64,000 nucleotides of DNA from Sphingomonas sp. AX6 (GTDB lineage: Bacteria; Pseudomonadota; Alphaproteobacteria; Sphingomonadales; Sphingomonadaceae). The notes under the pieces were generated by a model, which worked only from the letters and a program-made list of their open reading frames with translations, ran no database searches and was not told the origin of the DNA. Location: the NCBI RefSeq assembly GCF_902506605.1, contig NZ_LR733979.1, positions 2,588,008 through 2,652,007 of the forward strand. Reading direction: 5' to 3'. The first letter of the stretch is position 1; each line of letters begins with the position of its first letter. This document shows positions 19,970-27,294 of the stretch, piece by piece. A program made the position numbers and the translations under genes.

Positions 19970-20094
19970 CAAAAGAATATGATCCACAAAATTTCGAGCG
20001 CTTCAGCAAAGAACGTGATGAGGAGATCCGGGGAATTCATACCGAGCTTGAGAAAATCATGTCGAGCACAGATTACAACAAAAAAAGCGTTTGA
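19966..20094 (+). CDS. 42-residue coupled ORF downstream of the integrase
   Basis: ATGA overlap with the integrase stop, and its TGA in turn overlaps a TTG start of the following ORF. The product (MTKEYDPQNFERF... ELEKIMSSTDYNKKSV) is charged and predicted helical. AGAGGGAAAA lies just upstream. I do not recognise a family. The tight coupling on both sides makes it likely to be translated; by position it could be a recombination-directionality or accessory factor, but no DNA-binding motif is visible. Confidence 0.55.
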   Translation: MTKEYDPQNFERFSKERDEEIRGIHTELEKIMSSTDYNKKSV

Positions 20095-20462
20095 AAAACG
20101 TCCGTCTCAAGACAACAATGCCAGCAATTCGAGAGCGCGCCTTGAAGATCAATCTCATGAGGAACATGGATGAACTGCAAGAGCTATCCGAGAAATTTGC
20201 GAAGGTCTTGTTCAAGGTCCACAAGGACGAGGTCGAGCTCGGCATCGTGATGGACCAAAGGCGGCAAGCCGCATCGGACTACTGGAAGCGGCTTGCCGAT
20301 GGTCGCGTGTATGCAGGCGCAAGGCAATTTTAAGACCTGCTGGACCGCGATGGCATCGATGCAGAGTCGCTCGCGTCGCTGAATGCGCACGAAACCCACC
20401 AAATCAACAGCTACATCCAGAGCGTCTTGCTCAACAAGAATCCATCCAGAAAGCGCCGCTAA
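20091..20462 (+). pseudogene. Coiled-coil protein gene interrupted by an in-frame TAA
   Basis: A frame starting at TTG 20091 (or ATG 20118) encodes a helical, charged protein (MRNMDELQELSEKFAKVLFKVHKDE) for 80 codons, then meets TAA at 20331-20333. The same frame continues without further stops for 42 codons of protein-like sequence (DLLDRDGIDAESLASLN, then a basic KNPSRKRR end) to TAA at 20460-20462. The two parts read as one 123-codon gene broken by a nonsense codon. Alternatives are a truncated but functional 80-residue protein, readthrough, or a sequencing error. It is translationally coupled to the 42-residue ORF and follows the integrase. Confidence 0.5.
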
Positions 20463-20477
20463 GGAATTCTCATCCCT

Positions 20478-21347
20478 CTAAGCGAACTGCGCGTCGAGAT
20501 ACCTGCGTACCCTGAGAAGGTCGTCCAGGCTATCGCTCATCATCATTTCCAGCGGGGCGCGCCCATTGAAAAGCTCCGCTCGGTTGGGATGTCGAATCCA
20601 GCGCCGCGAGCGTCCGGGTAGCAGGCTCTCAAGCGCCGCGTAGATCCCAAAGACCGCGCTGATCCGGAGCAGCGTGTTTTTCGACACTCCGACAGGTTCT
20701 GATGATCGCTCAGTCTCGGCGATATCCGTTGCTTGGGGACCGAGGAGTTTCATCTCTTCATCAGTTGTGAGTTCCCAGAAACGAGCGATGTTTCGGAACG
20801 TGCGCAGCCCGGGTCCTGCCAGATCGCGTTCGGTGTCCACGGGACTAGACGGCTGGTTATCCTCATGCGCAAACAGTACGTCGAGCGCCCGCTGCTCGGC
20901 GTCTGCCCACCCATTCTCGCAGAAAATTTCGGGCCCTGCGCCGGGGACAGGGGCGGACCGCCCGATCATCACGGACGAACCGTTTCTGTTCGCGGGCATG
21001 AATTGTGCCCGATCTTTGTCGTCGATTAGCAGCCGCATAGATGGGAAATACTCAGTCCGACCATTCTCGTGCACCACGACGTTGAACCGGCTGCTGGCGG
21101 GCCGATCGGCTTTCCACAGCAGAATAACTGCGGACCAGTCTCTTGTGCTCGCAGCCGCCGACAGGTCACCCCCCTCCCCGCCCACGCATACGATCAGATC
21201 GTCCCTGGCAAAGCAGGCGCCACCAGAGATCCGAGCGGTCGAGGACCCGCTGAGATTAGCCAAATGATCGGCGAGCGCTTTTACAACCGCTTCGGTGCGA
21301 GAAAGCGCTTGCTCGTTAGAGATAGGTTTGAAGCTCGTGAGTGACAT
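20478..21347 (-). CDS. Xre/MbcA-ParS antitoxin-type domain fused to an unknown N-terminal domain
   Basis: A 289-residue protein. Residues 180-289 look like a complete Xre-family antitoxin of the RES/MbcA-ParS type: a helix-turn-helix-like part (FRNIARFWELTTDEEMKLLG, then SKNTLLRISAVFGIYAALE) and a toxin-binding part (RRWIRHPNRAELFNGRAPLEMM...LLRVRRYLDAQ). The first 170 residues, with strands such as DLIVCVGGEGG, SAVILLWKAD and RFNVVVHENG, are not recognised. Usual antitoxins of this class are about 120-130 residues and pair with a RES-domain toxin; no RES domain is seen nearby. AAGGAGGG precedes the ATG. It is last in a three-gene - strand set and might regulate it. Confidence 0.65.
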   Translation of the reverse strand: MSLTSFKPISNEQALSRTEAVVKALADHLANLSGSSTARISGGACFARDDLIVCVGGEGGDLSAAASTRDWSAVILLWKADRPASSRFNVVVHENGRTEYFPSMRLLIDDKDRAQFMPANRNGSSVMIGRSAPVPGAGPEIFCENGWADAEQRALDVLFAHEDNQPSSPVDTERDLAGPGLRTFRNIARFWELTTDEEMKLLGPQATDIAETERSSEPVGVSKNTLLRISAVFGIYAALESLLPGRSRRWIRHPNRAELFNGRAPLEMMMSDSLDDLLRVRRYLDAQFA

Positions 21348-21398
21348 CGCGCCCTCCTTTTTGTTCTGAATTTTCGATAATTTTGCAGCTTGGCTCGG

Positions 21399-21944
21399 TT
21401 AGGCAGCCGACAGGATTTCGGCCCACTCACCAGCGAGAAGGGTGCGGGAGCCGAAGTTGCGGATCTCTGTGAAAGCTCCCCAGTTGCTGCCCTGCAGCGC
21501 CCGGGCAAAGGCAATGAGATGGACATGTGGCTTGTGATCGTAGCCCAACTCGGAAGGGACATGCTGGACTAGGATTGTCGCCAGACCCCGCTGCTCAGCA
21601 AACGACTGGAGCGCGAAGCGACGGGCCAATTCGAACTGACGATGCCGAGCCATCGATGGGTCGAACCGCACTCCGGTGATCGTCAACAGATCACGCTGAT
21701 CCTTGATCATCCGTCGCTCATAGTCGTCGATGATCTCCTCGACGCCGTATAATAGATCAGCCGCATCGTACGGCAGCACCAGCGCATGGCGCGTGTTGAT
21801 CTCAGCCGCCCCGCCAAGCTTCAGGCGTCGATCGATCGCACCGCGAACGTTGTTGGGCTGGCCTTCGTGTTCCGAAAGGATCGCGCCATGGACAATGTCG
21901 ATGTGGCCGACCTTGGAATTATCAGGCTTGTAATCGAGGGCCAT
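21399..21944 (-). CDS. MobA/MobL-like protein with HVH motif (tentative)
   Basis: A 181-residue protein. The region from TRHALVLPYDA (52-61) through FELARRFALQSFAEQRGLATILVQHVP (104-130) to HKPHVHLIAFARAL (137-150) resembles the catalytic core of MobA/MobL relaxases, with His140-Val-His142 in the place of the metal-binding HxH. The N-terminal catalytic tyrosine motif and the helicase/primase extensions of full relaxases are absent, so nicking activity is doubtful. The ATG overlaps the preceding stop codon by one base (TAATG). It could be a remnant of a relaxase, a stand-alone rep/mob-like nuclease, or a new protein using the same fold. Confidence 0.55.
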   Translation of the reverse strand: MALDYKPDNSKVGHIDIVHGAILSEHEGQPNNVRGAIDRRLKLGGAAEINTRHALVLPYDAADLLYGVEEIIDDYERRMIKDQRDLLTITGVRFDPSMARHRQFELARRFALQSFAEQRGLATILVQHVPSELGYDHKPHVHLIAFARALQGSNWGAFTEIRNFGSRTLLAGEWAEILSAA

Positions 21945-22441
21945 TACATCCCTCCGACGAGCTGACGGATCAGCCGCTTACCGGCGTCCACGCCATGCAT
22001 GCGGCCTTCGCCGGAAATGAACGGCGGGAGGTCGTCGGCAACTAACGCGCCGTTGACGACCGCCCAATGCATACCAGTTGCACAAGGATCTTCCGGGATG
22101 AGCCAGCAGCAGCCGTCTTCGCCGTTGAGCCAGAGCTCCAGATTACGATGCCAGAGCCAGAAGCCATCCGCGTTGTATGCAATGTCCGCCGACAGTCCGC
22201 AGCTGTCGCGCTCTCGTAACGCAACGAGGCTCGCCCCGGATTTGCGGGCCTGCTTTAACAGCTGACGTTCGTCGAAGCTGCCTCGCTCGCAATTGGCGAT
22301 CAGAGATTTCAGTGGTGACTTGGTCTGATGCGGCGGCTGCCACCCCCCCTTCAGCATCAAGATAAATTGGAGCGCGGCGACTAGCCCCGCCGGGCCGGCG
22401 CTGGATTTTGCAGGACACACGATCGCGTTTTGGAAGGTCAT
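21944..22441 (-). CDS. Hypothetical protein, first gene of the island operon
   Basis: A protein of 165 residues (from the ATG at 22441; an upstream in-frame ATG at 22471 would add ten). I recognise no family. It has a helical first half (PAGLVAALQFILMLKGG, FDERQLLKQARKSG) and a Trp-rich second half (GFWLWHRNLELWLNGEDGCCWLIPED) that suggests a small beta-rich domain. AAAAGG precedes the start, and a perfect inverted repeat lies 17-32 bases upstream. It is coupled by a one-base stop/start overlap to the HVH-motif gene. Confidence 0.55.
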   Translation of the reverse strand: MTFQNAIVCPAKSSAGPAGLVAALQFILMLKGGWQPPHQTKSPLKSLIANCERGSFDERQLLKQARKSGASLVALRERDSCGLSADIAYNADGFWLWHRNLELWLNGEDGCCWLIPEDPCATGMHWAVVNGALVADDLPPFISGEGRMHGVDAGKRLIRQLVGGM

Positions 22442-22457
22442 TTCGAAGCCTTTTGAA

Positions 22458-22473
22458 GGGTGCGTAGGCACCC
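22458..22473 (-). promoter_or_regulatory. Inverted repeat GGGTGC-GTAG-GCACCC ahead of the island operon
   Basis: A perfect 6-bp inverted repeat with a 4-base spacer, 17-32 bases upstream of the first gene of the - strand operon. Its position suits an operator for an autoregulatory Xre-type protein, such as the 289-residue product of the last gene, or a leader hairpin. Only one copy is seen. Confidence 0.3.
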
Positions 22474-22535
22474 CGCCTCCGAGACTTTTTCATTCTCTTC
22501 AGCGGAGCACTTCCACTCCTCTGGCCTTCATTCTT

Positions 22536-22913
22536 TTGGATTCCTGTTCCCTACATGTTCTGCATGACGCTACATGGCCGTCTTGGCCCAGCCCGATTGC
22601 CCCTATGAGCGCATTGACTGAGCTCCATAGCGGCAACTACCCCGCCGTTTTCATCGCTTTTACAGCTTGGGCATTTGTTCGCGGTGCCCCACGTGCGGGA
22701 CGCGAGCTTGTTCCCGCTGCGGCAGTTGCCTTTCTGTTGGTGCCGCTCGCAACGCTGGTATCCTGGACCGCGCATCCGCCAGTCGAACCGTTGATCGACC
22801 TTGTGGCGGTCGCACTAGCCGCGATGTTAATGCTCGCATGGCGATCAGCGATGAAGCGCGCCAAGTCAGGCACGCGGGACAGCGTTTGGGCACATCAAAC
22901 ACCGGCGGTGTAA
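22536..22913 (+). pseudogene. Remnant of a PepSY-associated membrane protein gene
   Basis: A 125-codon frame whose central part (LTELHSGNYPAVFIAFTAWAFVRGAPRAGRELVPAAAVAFLLVPLATL) resembles the C-terminal transmembrane region of PepSY-TM iron-uptake-associated proteins: two hydrophobic segments then a third near 85-103. The rest of such a protein (about 350 residues) is missing, and the first 20 residues do not fit the family. It lies at the presumed right edge of the island, so it may be a gene decayed or cut by insertion. Confidence 0.4.
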
Positions 22914-23142
22914 AGGTCGCAAAATGGCTCTGCGGCGCTGCTTCACCAACATCAATTCCGTCTGAGTCGTTGGCAGCTACGCGCCCTATGATCTGCCGTT
23001 CGAGACTCTTGGCATGGATCCCCACGCATCGGGCCCGCTAGGAAAAAAGGGGCTCGACGGTGGTTGGGGACAAGGGTGAGATCGCCCCAGCCCCCGAGAT
23101 CAAGTGACGTTTGCCAACAGCGGCAACCTCGAAGCACACCGA

Positions 23143-23481
23143 TCAACGCTTCTTTTTGACGATAGTCGCCGTAAAATCCGGATCCTTGCCCCCTACCCAG
23201 TCGACGAATTTGCGCACCTTCGGATCGGCCAGCAATCCCGCCACATCCGTCCCATGTCGCTGCAGTTCGGAATTGGTGAAATTGGCGATCAGCGTTTGCT
23301 GGCAAATGGGGTGCATGGGCACGACGTCGCGCCCGCCGCGGCTTTTGGGTATGGGATGATGCCAGACAATGGTCTTGCCAGTGGGCCGGCTACAGAGCCA
23401 GCATATCACTGCCTCTACCGGAGTATCTTCCTGGGCGGGCAGGTCTCCGTAGGGGTCACGTTTCGATTGCTTGCGGGCCAT
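23143..23481 (-). CDS. HNH endonuclease family protein
   Basis: A 112-residue protein with an HNH/zinc-finger core: CWLCSRP (first zinc knuckle), IVWHHPIPKSRGGRDVVPMHPICQQTLIANF (His-His, then Asn/His positions). The start at ATG 23481 (MARKQSKRDPYGDL) was chosen over the upstream one because it fits the family length. Small proteins of this type are widespread in sphingomonads as single chromosomal genes; their role is unknown. A 13-base stretch at 23447-23459 matches the tRNA-Glu 3' end, but it codes for the conserved-looking RDPYGD segment and may be coincidental. Confidence 0.8.
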   Translation of the reverse strand: MARKQSKRDPYGDLPAQEDTPVEAVICWLCSRPTGKTIVWHHPIPKSRGGRDVVPMHPICQQTLIANFTNSELQRHGTDVAGLLADPKVRKFVDWVGGKDPDFTATIVKKKR

Positions 23482-23664
23482 GCGTGTATCTGAATGCCTA
23501 AATTGCGCTGCCCCGCCTATAGCCACGCGGTTGGCATTAACCCATCAGCATCTCCCATTGGACGTTTGAAAGCGGCACCATCCGCCAATGTAGCGAAAGC
23601 GGACAGGGTTCGTCGTACGGAAAAGCGCTGGTCGGCTCGGAGAGAAGGGCGCAACTGAGGCCGT

Positions 23665-24660
23665 ATGAACCCTTATGATGCGACACTGGAAGAACTTGGC
23701 TGGAATTCACATTTCGGCGATCAGATCTCGGTTGAGGAAGCTCGGCAATGCCGCCCGGTCCGGGTAATGGCAGTTCATCGCGGTGAGATTGCGGTCGCGT
23801 GCGCAGGATCGCACCATTCGATCACGCCTTATATTCCGGGCGCACTTCCGTCTGACGATCACCCCACAGTCGGCGACTGGGTGTTGATCGACGAGGGTAC
23901 GCTGTTACCGACGCGGGTCCTCCGCCGTCGCAACCTGTTCAAAAGGCGTGCGCCAGGCGATCCACGCAAAGAACAAATGATCACCGCAAATATCGACACG
24001 GTGTTTATCGTCGCCTCCTGCAACCAGGATTTCAGCGTTGCGCGTCTGGAGCGCTATCTTGTGCTGGCGCGTGAGGTGGGGGTGAATGCGGTCGTGGTCC
24101 TTACCAAGACCGACCTTACGGACACACCGGATGTTTTCGCTGCCGCGGTGCGCGCGATCGAGCCCGGATTGCACGTCGAAACCGTCGACGGGCGCGATCC
24201 CGAAAGCGTAGCCCACCTCGCCAAATGGTGCGGCAAAGGAAAAACCGTGGCGCTGATGGGTTCCTCTGGCGTCGGCAAATCGACGCTCGTCAATACGATG
24301 CGCAGCTCGGACAGCATCGCAACCCAAGAAGTCCGCACAAGCGACGATACGGGGCGCCACACGACCACCGTGCGCCAGATGCACAGGCTCGACCGGGGCG
24401 GATGGCTGCTCGACATGCCGGGTATGCGCGAATTGCAATTGCCAGACGCGACCACGGGGATATCCGAGGTATTCGACGACTTTATCCTGGCGGCGCAGCG
24501 TTGCCGCTTTTCGGACTGCGCACATGGGGTAGAGCCCGGCTGCGCGGTTCAGGCAGCGCTTGCGGACGGCACGCTGACGTCGGAGCGTTTCGATCGTTGG
24601 CGGCGGCTGGAGGCAGAGGGCATCGTCGCTCCGGCATATCTGGGAAAGCGCCGACGGTAA
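23665..24660 (+). CDS. rsgA: Ribosome small subunit-dependent GTPase A
   Basis: Circularly permuted GTPase of 331 residues that helps late 30S subunit maturation. An N-terminal OB fold is followed by the permuted G motifs in the order G4 (TKTD, 147-150), G1 (GSSGVGKST, about 199-207), a G2-type segment (DDTGRHTTT) and G3 (DMPGM). The C-terminal zinc region shows CRFSDCAHGVEPGCAV. Length and order fit the family. It has its own upstream gap and no operon partner. Confidence 0.93.
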   Translation: MNPYDATLEELGWNSHFGDQISVEEARQCRPVRVMAVHRGEIAVACAGSHHSITPYIPGALPSDDHPTVGDWVLIDEGTLLPTRVLRRRNLFKRRAPGDPRKEQMITANIDTVFIVASCNQDFSVARLERYLVLAREVGVNAVVVLTKTDLTDTPDVFAAAVRAIEPGLHVETVDGRDPESVAHLAKWCGKGKTVALMGSSGVGKSTLVNTMRSSDSIATQEVRTSDDTGRHTTTVRQMHRLDRGGWLLDMPGMRELQLPDATTGISEVFDDFILAAQRCRFSDCAHGVEPGCAVQAALADGTLTSERFDRWRRLEAEGIVAPAYLGKRRR

Positions 24661-24799
24661 CGAGGTGGGCGGGTGATTGGGTAGCTGGCGATCGGACCGC
24701 GTGCCATGTGCCTTCAACCCGCAAGAGACTTTGTTTCCGCGGATCGTCGCCCCGCGCCGCAGCCGATGGGCATTTACGGGCCGCATCCCTGCGATGAAA

Positions 24800-24973
24800 T
24801 TACACGCGCGGTTTGGGCATTTGGCCCGATGCATGCGGATAGGTGCTTTCGCGCAACTTGGCGGCATAGCCCCGTGCCAGTCCCGCATGCGCAATACGCG
24901 CCTCTATGCTCCGGGCAGACTTGGCACGCAGAAGCGAGACTTGCTCCCGCTTGAGCAGATAATTGATGTCCAC
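24800..24973 (-). CDS. 57-residue conserved-type small protein
   Basis: An ORF below the usual size cut: GTG at 24973 with AAAGGG at good spacing, and TAA at 24800-24802. The product (VDINYLLKREQVSLLRAKSA..., then ARIAHAGLARGYAAKLRE) strongly resembles a small helical protein that I recall as a frequent hypothetical in sphingomonads (pattern YLLxREQxSLxRAxxA...HxGLAxxY). Function is unknown. It fills most of the gap between rsgA and the DUF2171 gene. Confidence 0.65.
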   Translation of the reverse strand: MDINYLLKREQVSLLRAKSARSIEARIAHAGLARGYAAKLRESTYPHASGQMPKPRV

Positions 24974-25147
24974 GACCAACCCTTTCGCATAGCGAGGGTA
25001 CAGTGCCCCTCAGTCACAAGATGCTCGAGCGGGCCTGGTGATGACCCGCTCATAACACAGATGACGTGGGATTGCGCGGCGTCTCGCGCCCTAGCGTTTC
25101 GGGCTCGCGCAAGTCGCTTAGTTCCACTTGCACCGGGACGACGCGCC

Positions 25148-25396
25148 TTAGTCGTGCTTTTCTTCCTCGAATGTCACCGCAACGTCTCCGTTCGCAGTTA
25201 AGCGGACCCGGTCGCCTTCGATCGTGGCGACAAGCCCCGTCGAGATATAATGGTGATGACCGGCATGATGGCCCTCGCCGCTGTCCTTCTTGGTCAGTTT
25301 GATCCGATCGCCCTTGACCTTGTCGACCGTGCCGACATGCACGCCGTCGGCGCCGATGACTTCCATATGCTCGCGGATTTTCGTGAGGTCGGTCAT
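25148..25396 (-). CDS. DUF2171 domain protein
   Basis: An 82-residue PRC-barrel-like protein. It starts with TKIREHMEVIGADGVHVGTVDKVKGDRIKLTKKD, the DUF2171 signature, followed by a His-rich stretch (HHAGHHHY) and ISTGLVATIEGDRVRLT. TAGGAGC precedes the ATG. Members are common in stress-related gene sets of sphingomonads and rhizobia; molecular role unknown. A sigma-70-like promoter is visible upstream. Confidence 0.85.
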   Translation of the reverse strand: MTDLTKIREHMEVIGADGVHVGTVDKVKGDRIKLTKKDSGEGHHAGHHHYISTGLVATIEGDRVRLTANGDVAVTFEEEKHD

Positions 25397-25410
25397 GATA
25401 AGCTCCTAGT

Positions 25411-25438
25411 ATTGAACTGCTTGGGACCAAACGCGTCA
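25411..25438 (-). promoter_or_regulatory. Possible promoter of the DUF2171 gene
   Basis: On the - strand, TTGACG (25433-25438) and TTCAAT (25411-25416) are 16 bases apart. The -10 box ends 15 bases before the ATG, leaving a very short leader that still contains the TAGGAG ribosome binding site. Confidence 0.35.
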
Positions 25439-25614
25439 AGGAGGCGATAGGGCTCAATTCCCCTTAATGCGGCGATAGCTGGCTCATGCATTGGCCCGGC
25501 TATGCCGATCCGTGCGCCTTGCGAAAGGTGTTCATCAAGATCGTGGGTCGGTCTCACGCCAAACGTGTGCAGGCACCGCTTCAATGCGTACATCAATTGC
25601 GCGCGGGTGCTGCA

Positions 25615-26328
25615 TCATGCCAACCGATGTTGGAGAAAGAAGTGCAGCATCGCGCGCGACGCATCGGGACCGCTCGGGTCGGTATAGGAGCCCCCGGCAT
25701 CGCCACCCGCCCAGGCATGGCCAGCGCCGTGCACCGTCCATTGTTCCACCAGAACTCGTCCAGATGGGTCGGCAGTCGTTTCGCGCGTGTAGGTTCGCCC
25801 ACTCTTCGCACGGCCATTTTCGGTCTGGGTTTCGAGCGACCCGTTCAATCCCGCGGCAGCACCGCTTGCGATCTCGGCGCTATTGACGGGGTGAACCGTG
25901 GCGTCGCGGTCGCCGTGGAAGGTGATGACGGAGACGAACTTCACTCCGCTTTTTCCTTCTCGCAAACCGCTACCGCGCCGCATCGCCGACAAGGCGCTGG
26001 GCAAGTCGCGAGCCGATCCGCAGGCCAGACCGGAATGGATGCCCACCGCCGCAAACACGTCAGGATAGCACGCCGCCATGCTCGCGGCAGCAGCCGCGCC
26101 TGCGGACAGCCCCGCAGCATAGACGCGCGCCGGATCGACTTTCTCTCGATTTAACGCGTTCTCTACAATGCCTGCGATTTGCGCAGGCTCGCCGCGCCCG
26201 CGTTTCTGATCGCCGGGCCTAAACCAGTTCCAGCATTTCTGGGGATTGGCCGACTGAGGCTGGCGAGGATAAGCGACTATGAAGCCCAGTTCGTCCGCCA
26301 GCGCGTTAGTGGTTATGCAGCGTTGCAA
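25615..26328 (-). pseudogene. 5'-truncated PHB-depolymerase-like esterase
   Basis: The readable frame (237 codons from a TTG) matches the C-terminal two thirds of the alpha/beta-hydrolase family that includes polyhydroxybutyrate depolymerases: NALADELGFIVAYPRQP, CWNWF, GEPAQIAGIVENAL, the nucleophile elbow GLSAG, a TFHGDRDATVHP acid segment and HGAGHAWAGG with the catalytic His. The part that should precede NALADELG, including the oxyanion LHGC and any signal peptide, is absent; upstream DNA in all frames does not supply it. The gene appears to have lost its 5' end by deletion or insertion near 26.33 kb. A short functional protein from the TTG is unlikely. Confidence 0.7.
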
Positions 26329-26522
26329 GGGTCGGGTGGCAACGTTTAAGATCGCAACGGTTACCTAGCCGTTTCAGACTGCCAGTCTCCGGCAGACAAA
26401 GCAGGTGGCTTGTGGAGATCATCTTATTTAGACTGGCATCCGCGGGGGGATCACATTCCACCGTGATCGCCCGTTATCTAGCGTATGCGCTGGCCAGCGG
26501 GCGGCCACAGTTCATTGAGGGT

Positions 26523-27293
26523 TTACTCGGGCTTGGCCATCTTCGTGTGCTGTTTGGCGAGCATCGTGTCCGGCGTCAGGTGCGAGAGCGCCGCCTGAAT
26601 CTTGTTCTTCACGCCGGAGACGACATGGGCGGATCCGTCGACCATGGCGTCCCAGCCGTTGCGCGCGGTCTTGGCCGGATCTTCCTTGCCATCGTCCTTG
26701 CCCACCGGCGTATCGAGCATGTTGGCGCGACGGAAGAATTCGGTGTCGGTCGGGCCGGGCATCAGCACCGTCACGCTGACGCCGCTATCCTTCAGCTCCT
26801 CGCGCAACGCGTAGGAGAAGCTGTCGAGATACGCCTTCGTGCCGTTATACACCGCCTGATAGCTGCCGGGGATCAGCCCGGCGATCGATCCGACGATCAG
26901 GATGCTGCCCTCGCCCTGCGTCGTCATCCGCTGCGCGACCTTTTGCAAGAGATAGGTCGTGCCCGTGACATTGGTGTCGATCACGCGCCGCCAATCGTCG
27001 GGCGACTGAGTGACGAAGGCGTGACCCAAACCGCGCCCGGCATTGGCGATGAGGATGTCGATGCGGCGCTCGCCGATGGCCGCGAGCAATTGGTCATTGC
27101 CCTCGAAGCTGGCGAGATCTGCCTCAACCGCCTCGACTGAGACGCCGCTCGCGCGGATCTCGCCTGCCGCCGCGTCGATCGCGGGTTCGTCGGCGACGAG
27201 GATCAGGTCGTAGCCCTCGGCCGCCGCGATCTTCGCCAGTTCGCGTCCGATGCCGGTCGAGGCACCGGTAATCACTGCCAATTTGTCGCCCAT
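26523..27293 (-). CDS. SDR family oxidoreductase
   Basis: A 256-residue short-chain dehydrogenase starting MGDKLAVITGASTGIG, with NAG in LIANAGRG, the catalytic Ser in VGSIAG and YNGTK as the YxxxK motif. The start at 27293 is one base after the stop of the alcohol dehydrogenase gene, so the 30 residues upstream in the longer frame are ignored. The C-terminal 60 residues (KEDPAKTARNGWDAMVDGSAHVVSGVKNK) match a subgroup often annotated as SDR of unknown substrate. It is the third gene of an SRPBCC-ADH-SDR operon. Confidence 0.87.
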   Translation of the reverse strand: MGDKLAVITGASTGIGRELAKIAAAEGYDLILVADEPAIDAAAGEIRASGVSVEAVEADLASFEGNDQLLAAIGERRIDILIANAGRGLGHAFVTQSPDDWRRVIDTNVTGTTYLLQKVAQRMTTQGEGSILIVGSIAGLIPGSYQAVYNGTKAYLDSFSYALREELKDSGVSVTVLMPGPTDTEFFRRANMLDTPVGKDDGKEDPAKTARNGWDAMVDGSAHVVSGVKNKIQAALSHLTPDTMLAKQHTKMAKPE

Positions 27294-27294
27294 G

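Larger units (their letters stand above)
18036..22500. mobile_element. Probable tRNA-Glu-associated integrative island (right border uncertain)
   Basis: A tyrosine integrase reads away from a tRNA-Glu gene, followed by genes with lower GC content, small coupled ORFs, and a three-gene operon of unknown function on the other strand. Chromosomal-type genes (HNH nuclease, rsgA) resume after about 23.1 kb. I could not find a convincing second copy of the tRNA 3' end; the only match is 13 bases at 23447-23459 inside the HNH gene. The right border given is an estimate, placed just after the operon promoter and before a PepSY-TM gene remnant. Confidence 0.5.

Noticed and set aside
20478..22441. Classical RES-Xre toxin-antitoxin pair
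   Set aside because: The antitoxin-type domain is clear, but neither neighbouring protein shows the RES toxin motifs, so a standard pair is not claimed.
25393..25596. 67-codon - strand frame between the truncated esterase and the DUF2171 gene
   Set aside because: It overlaps the probable DUF2171 promoter, shows no family resemblance and has no clear ribosome binding site.
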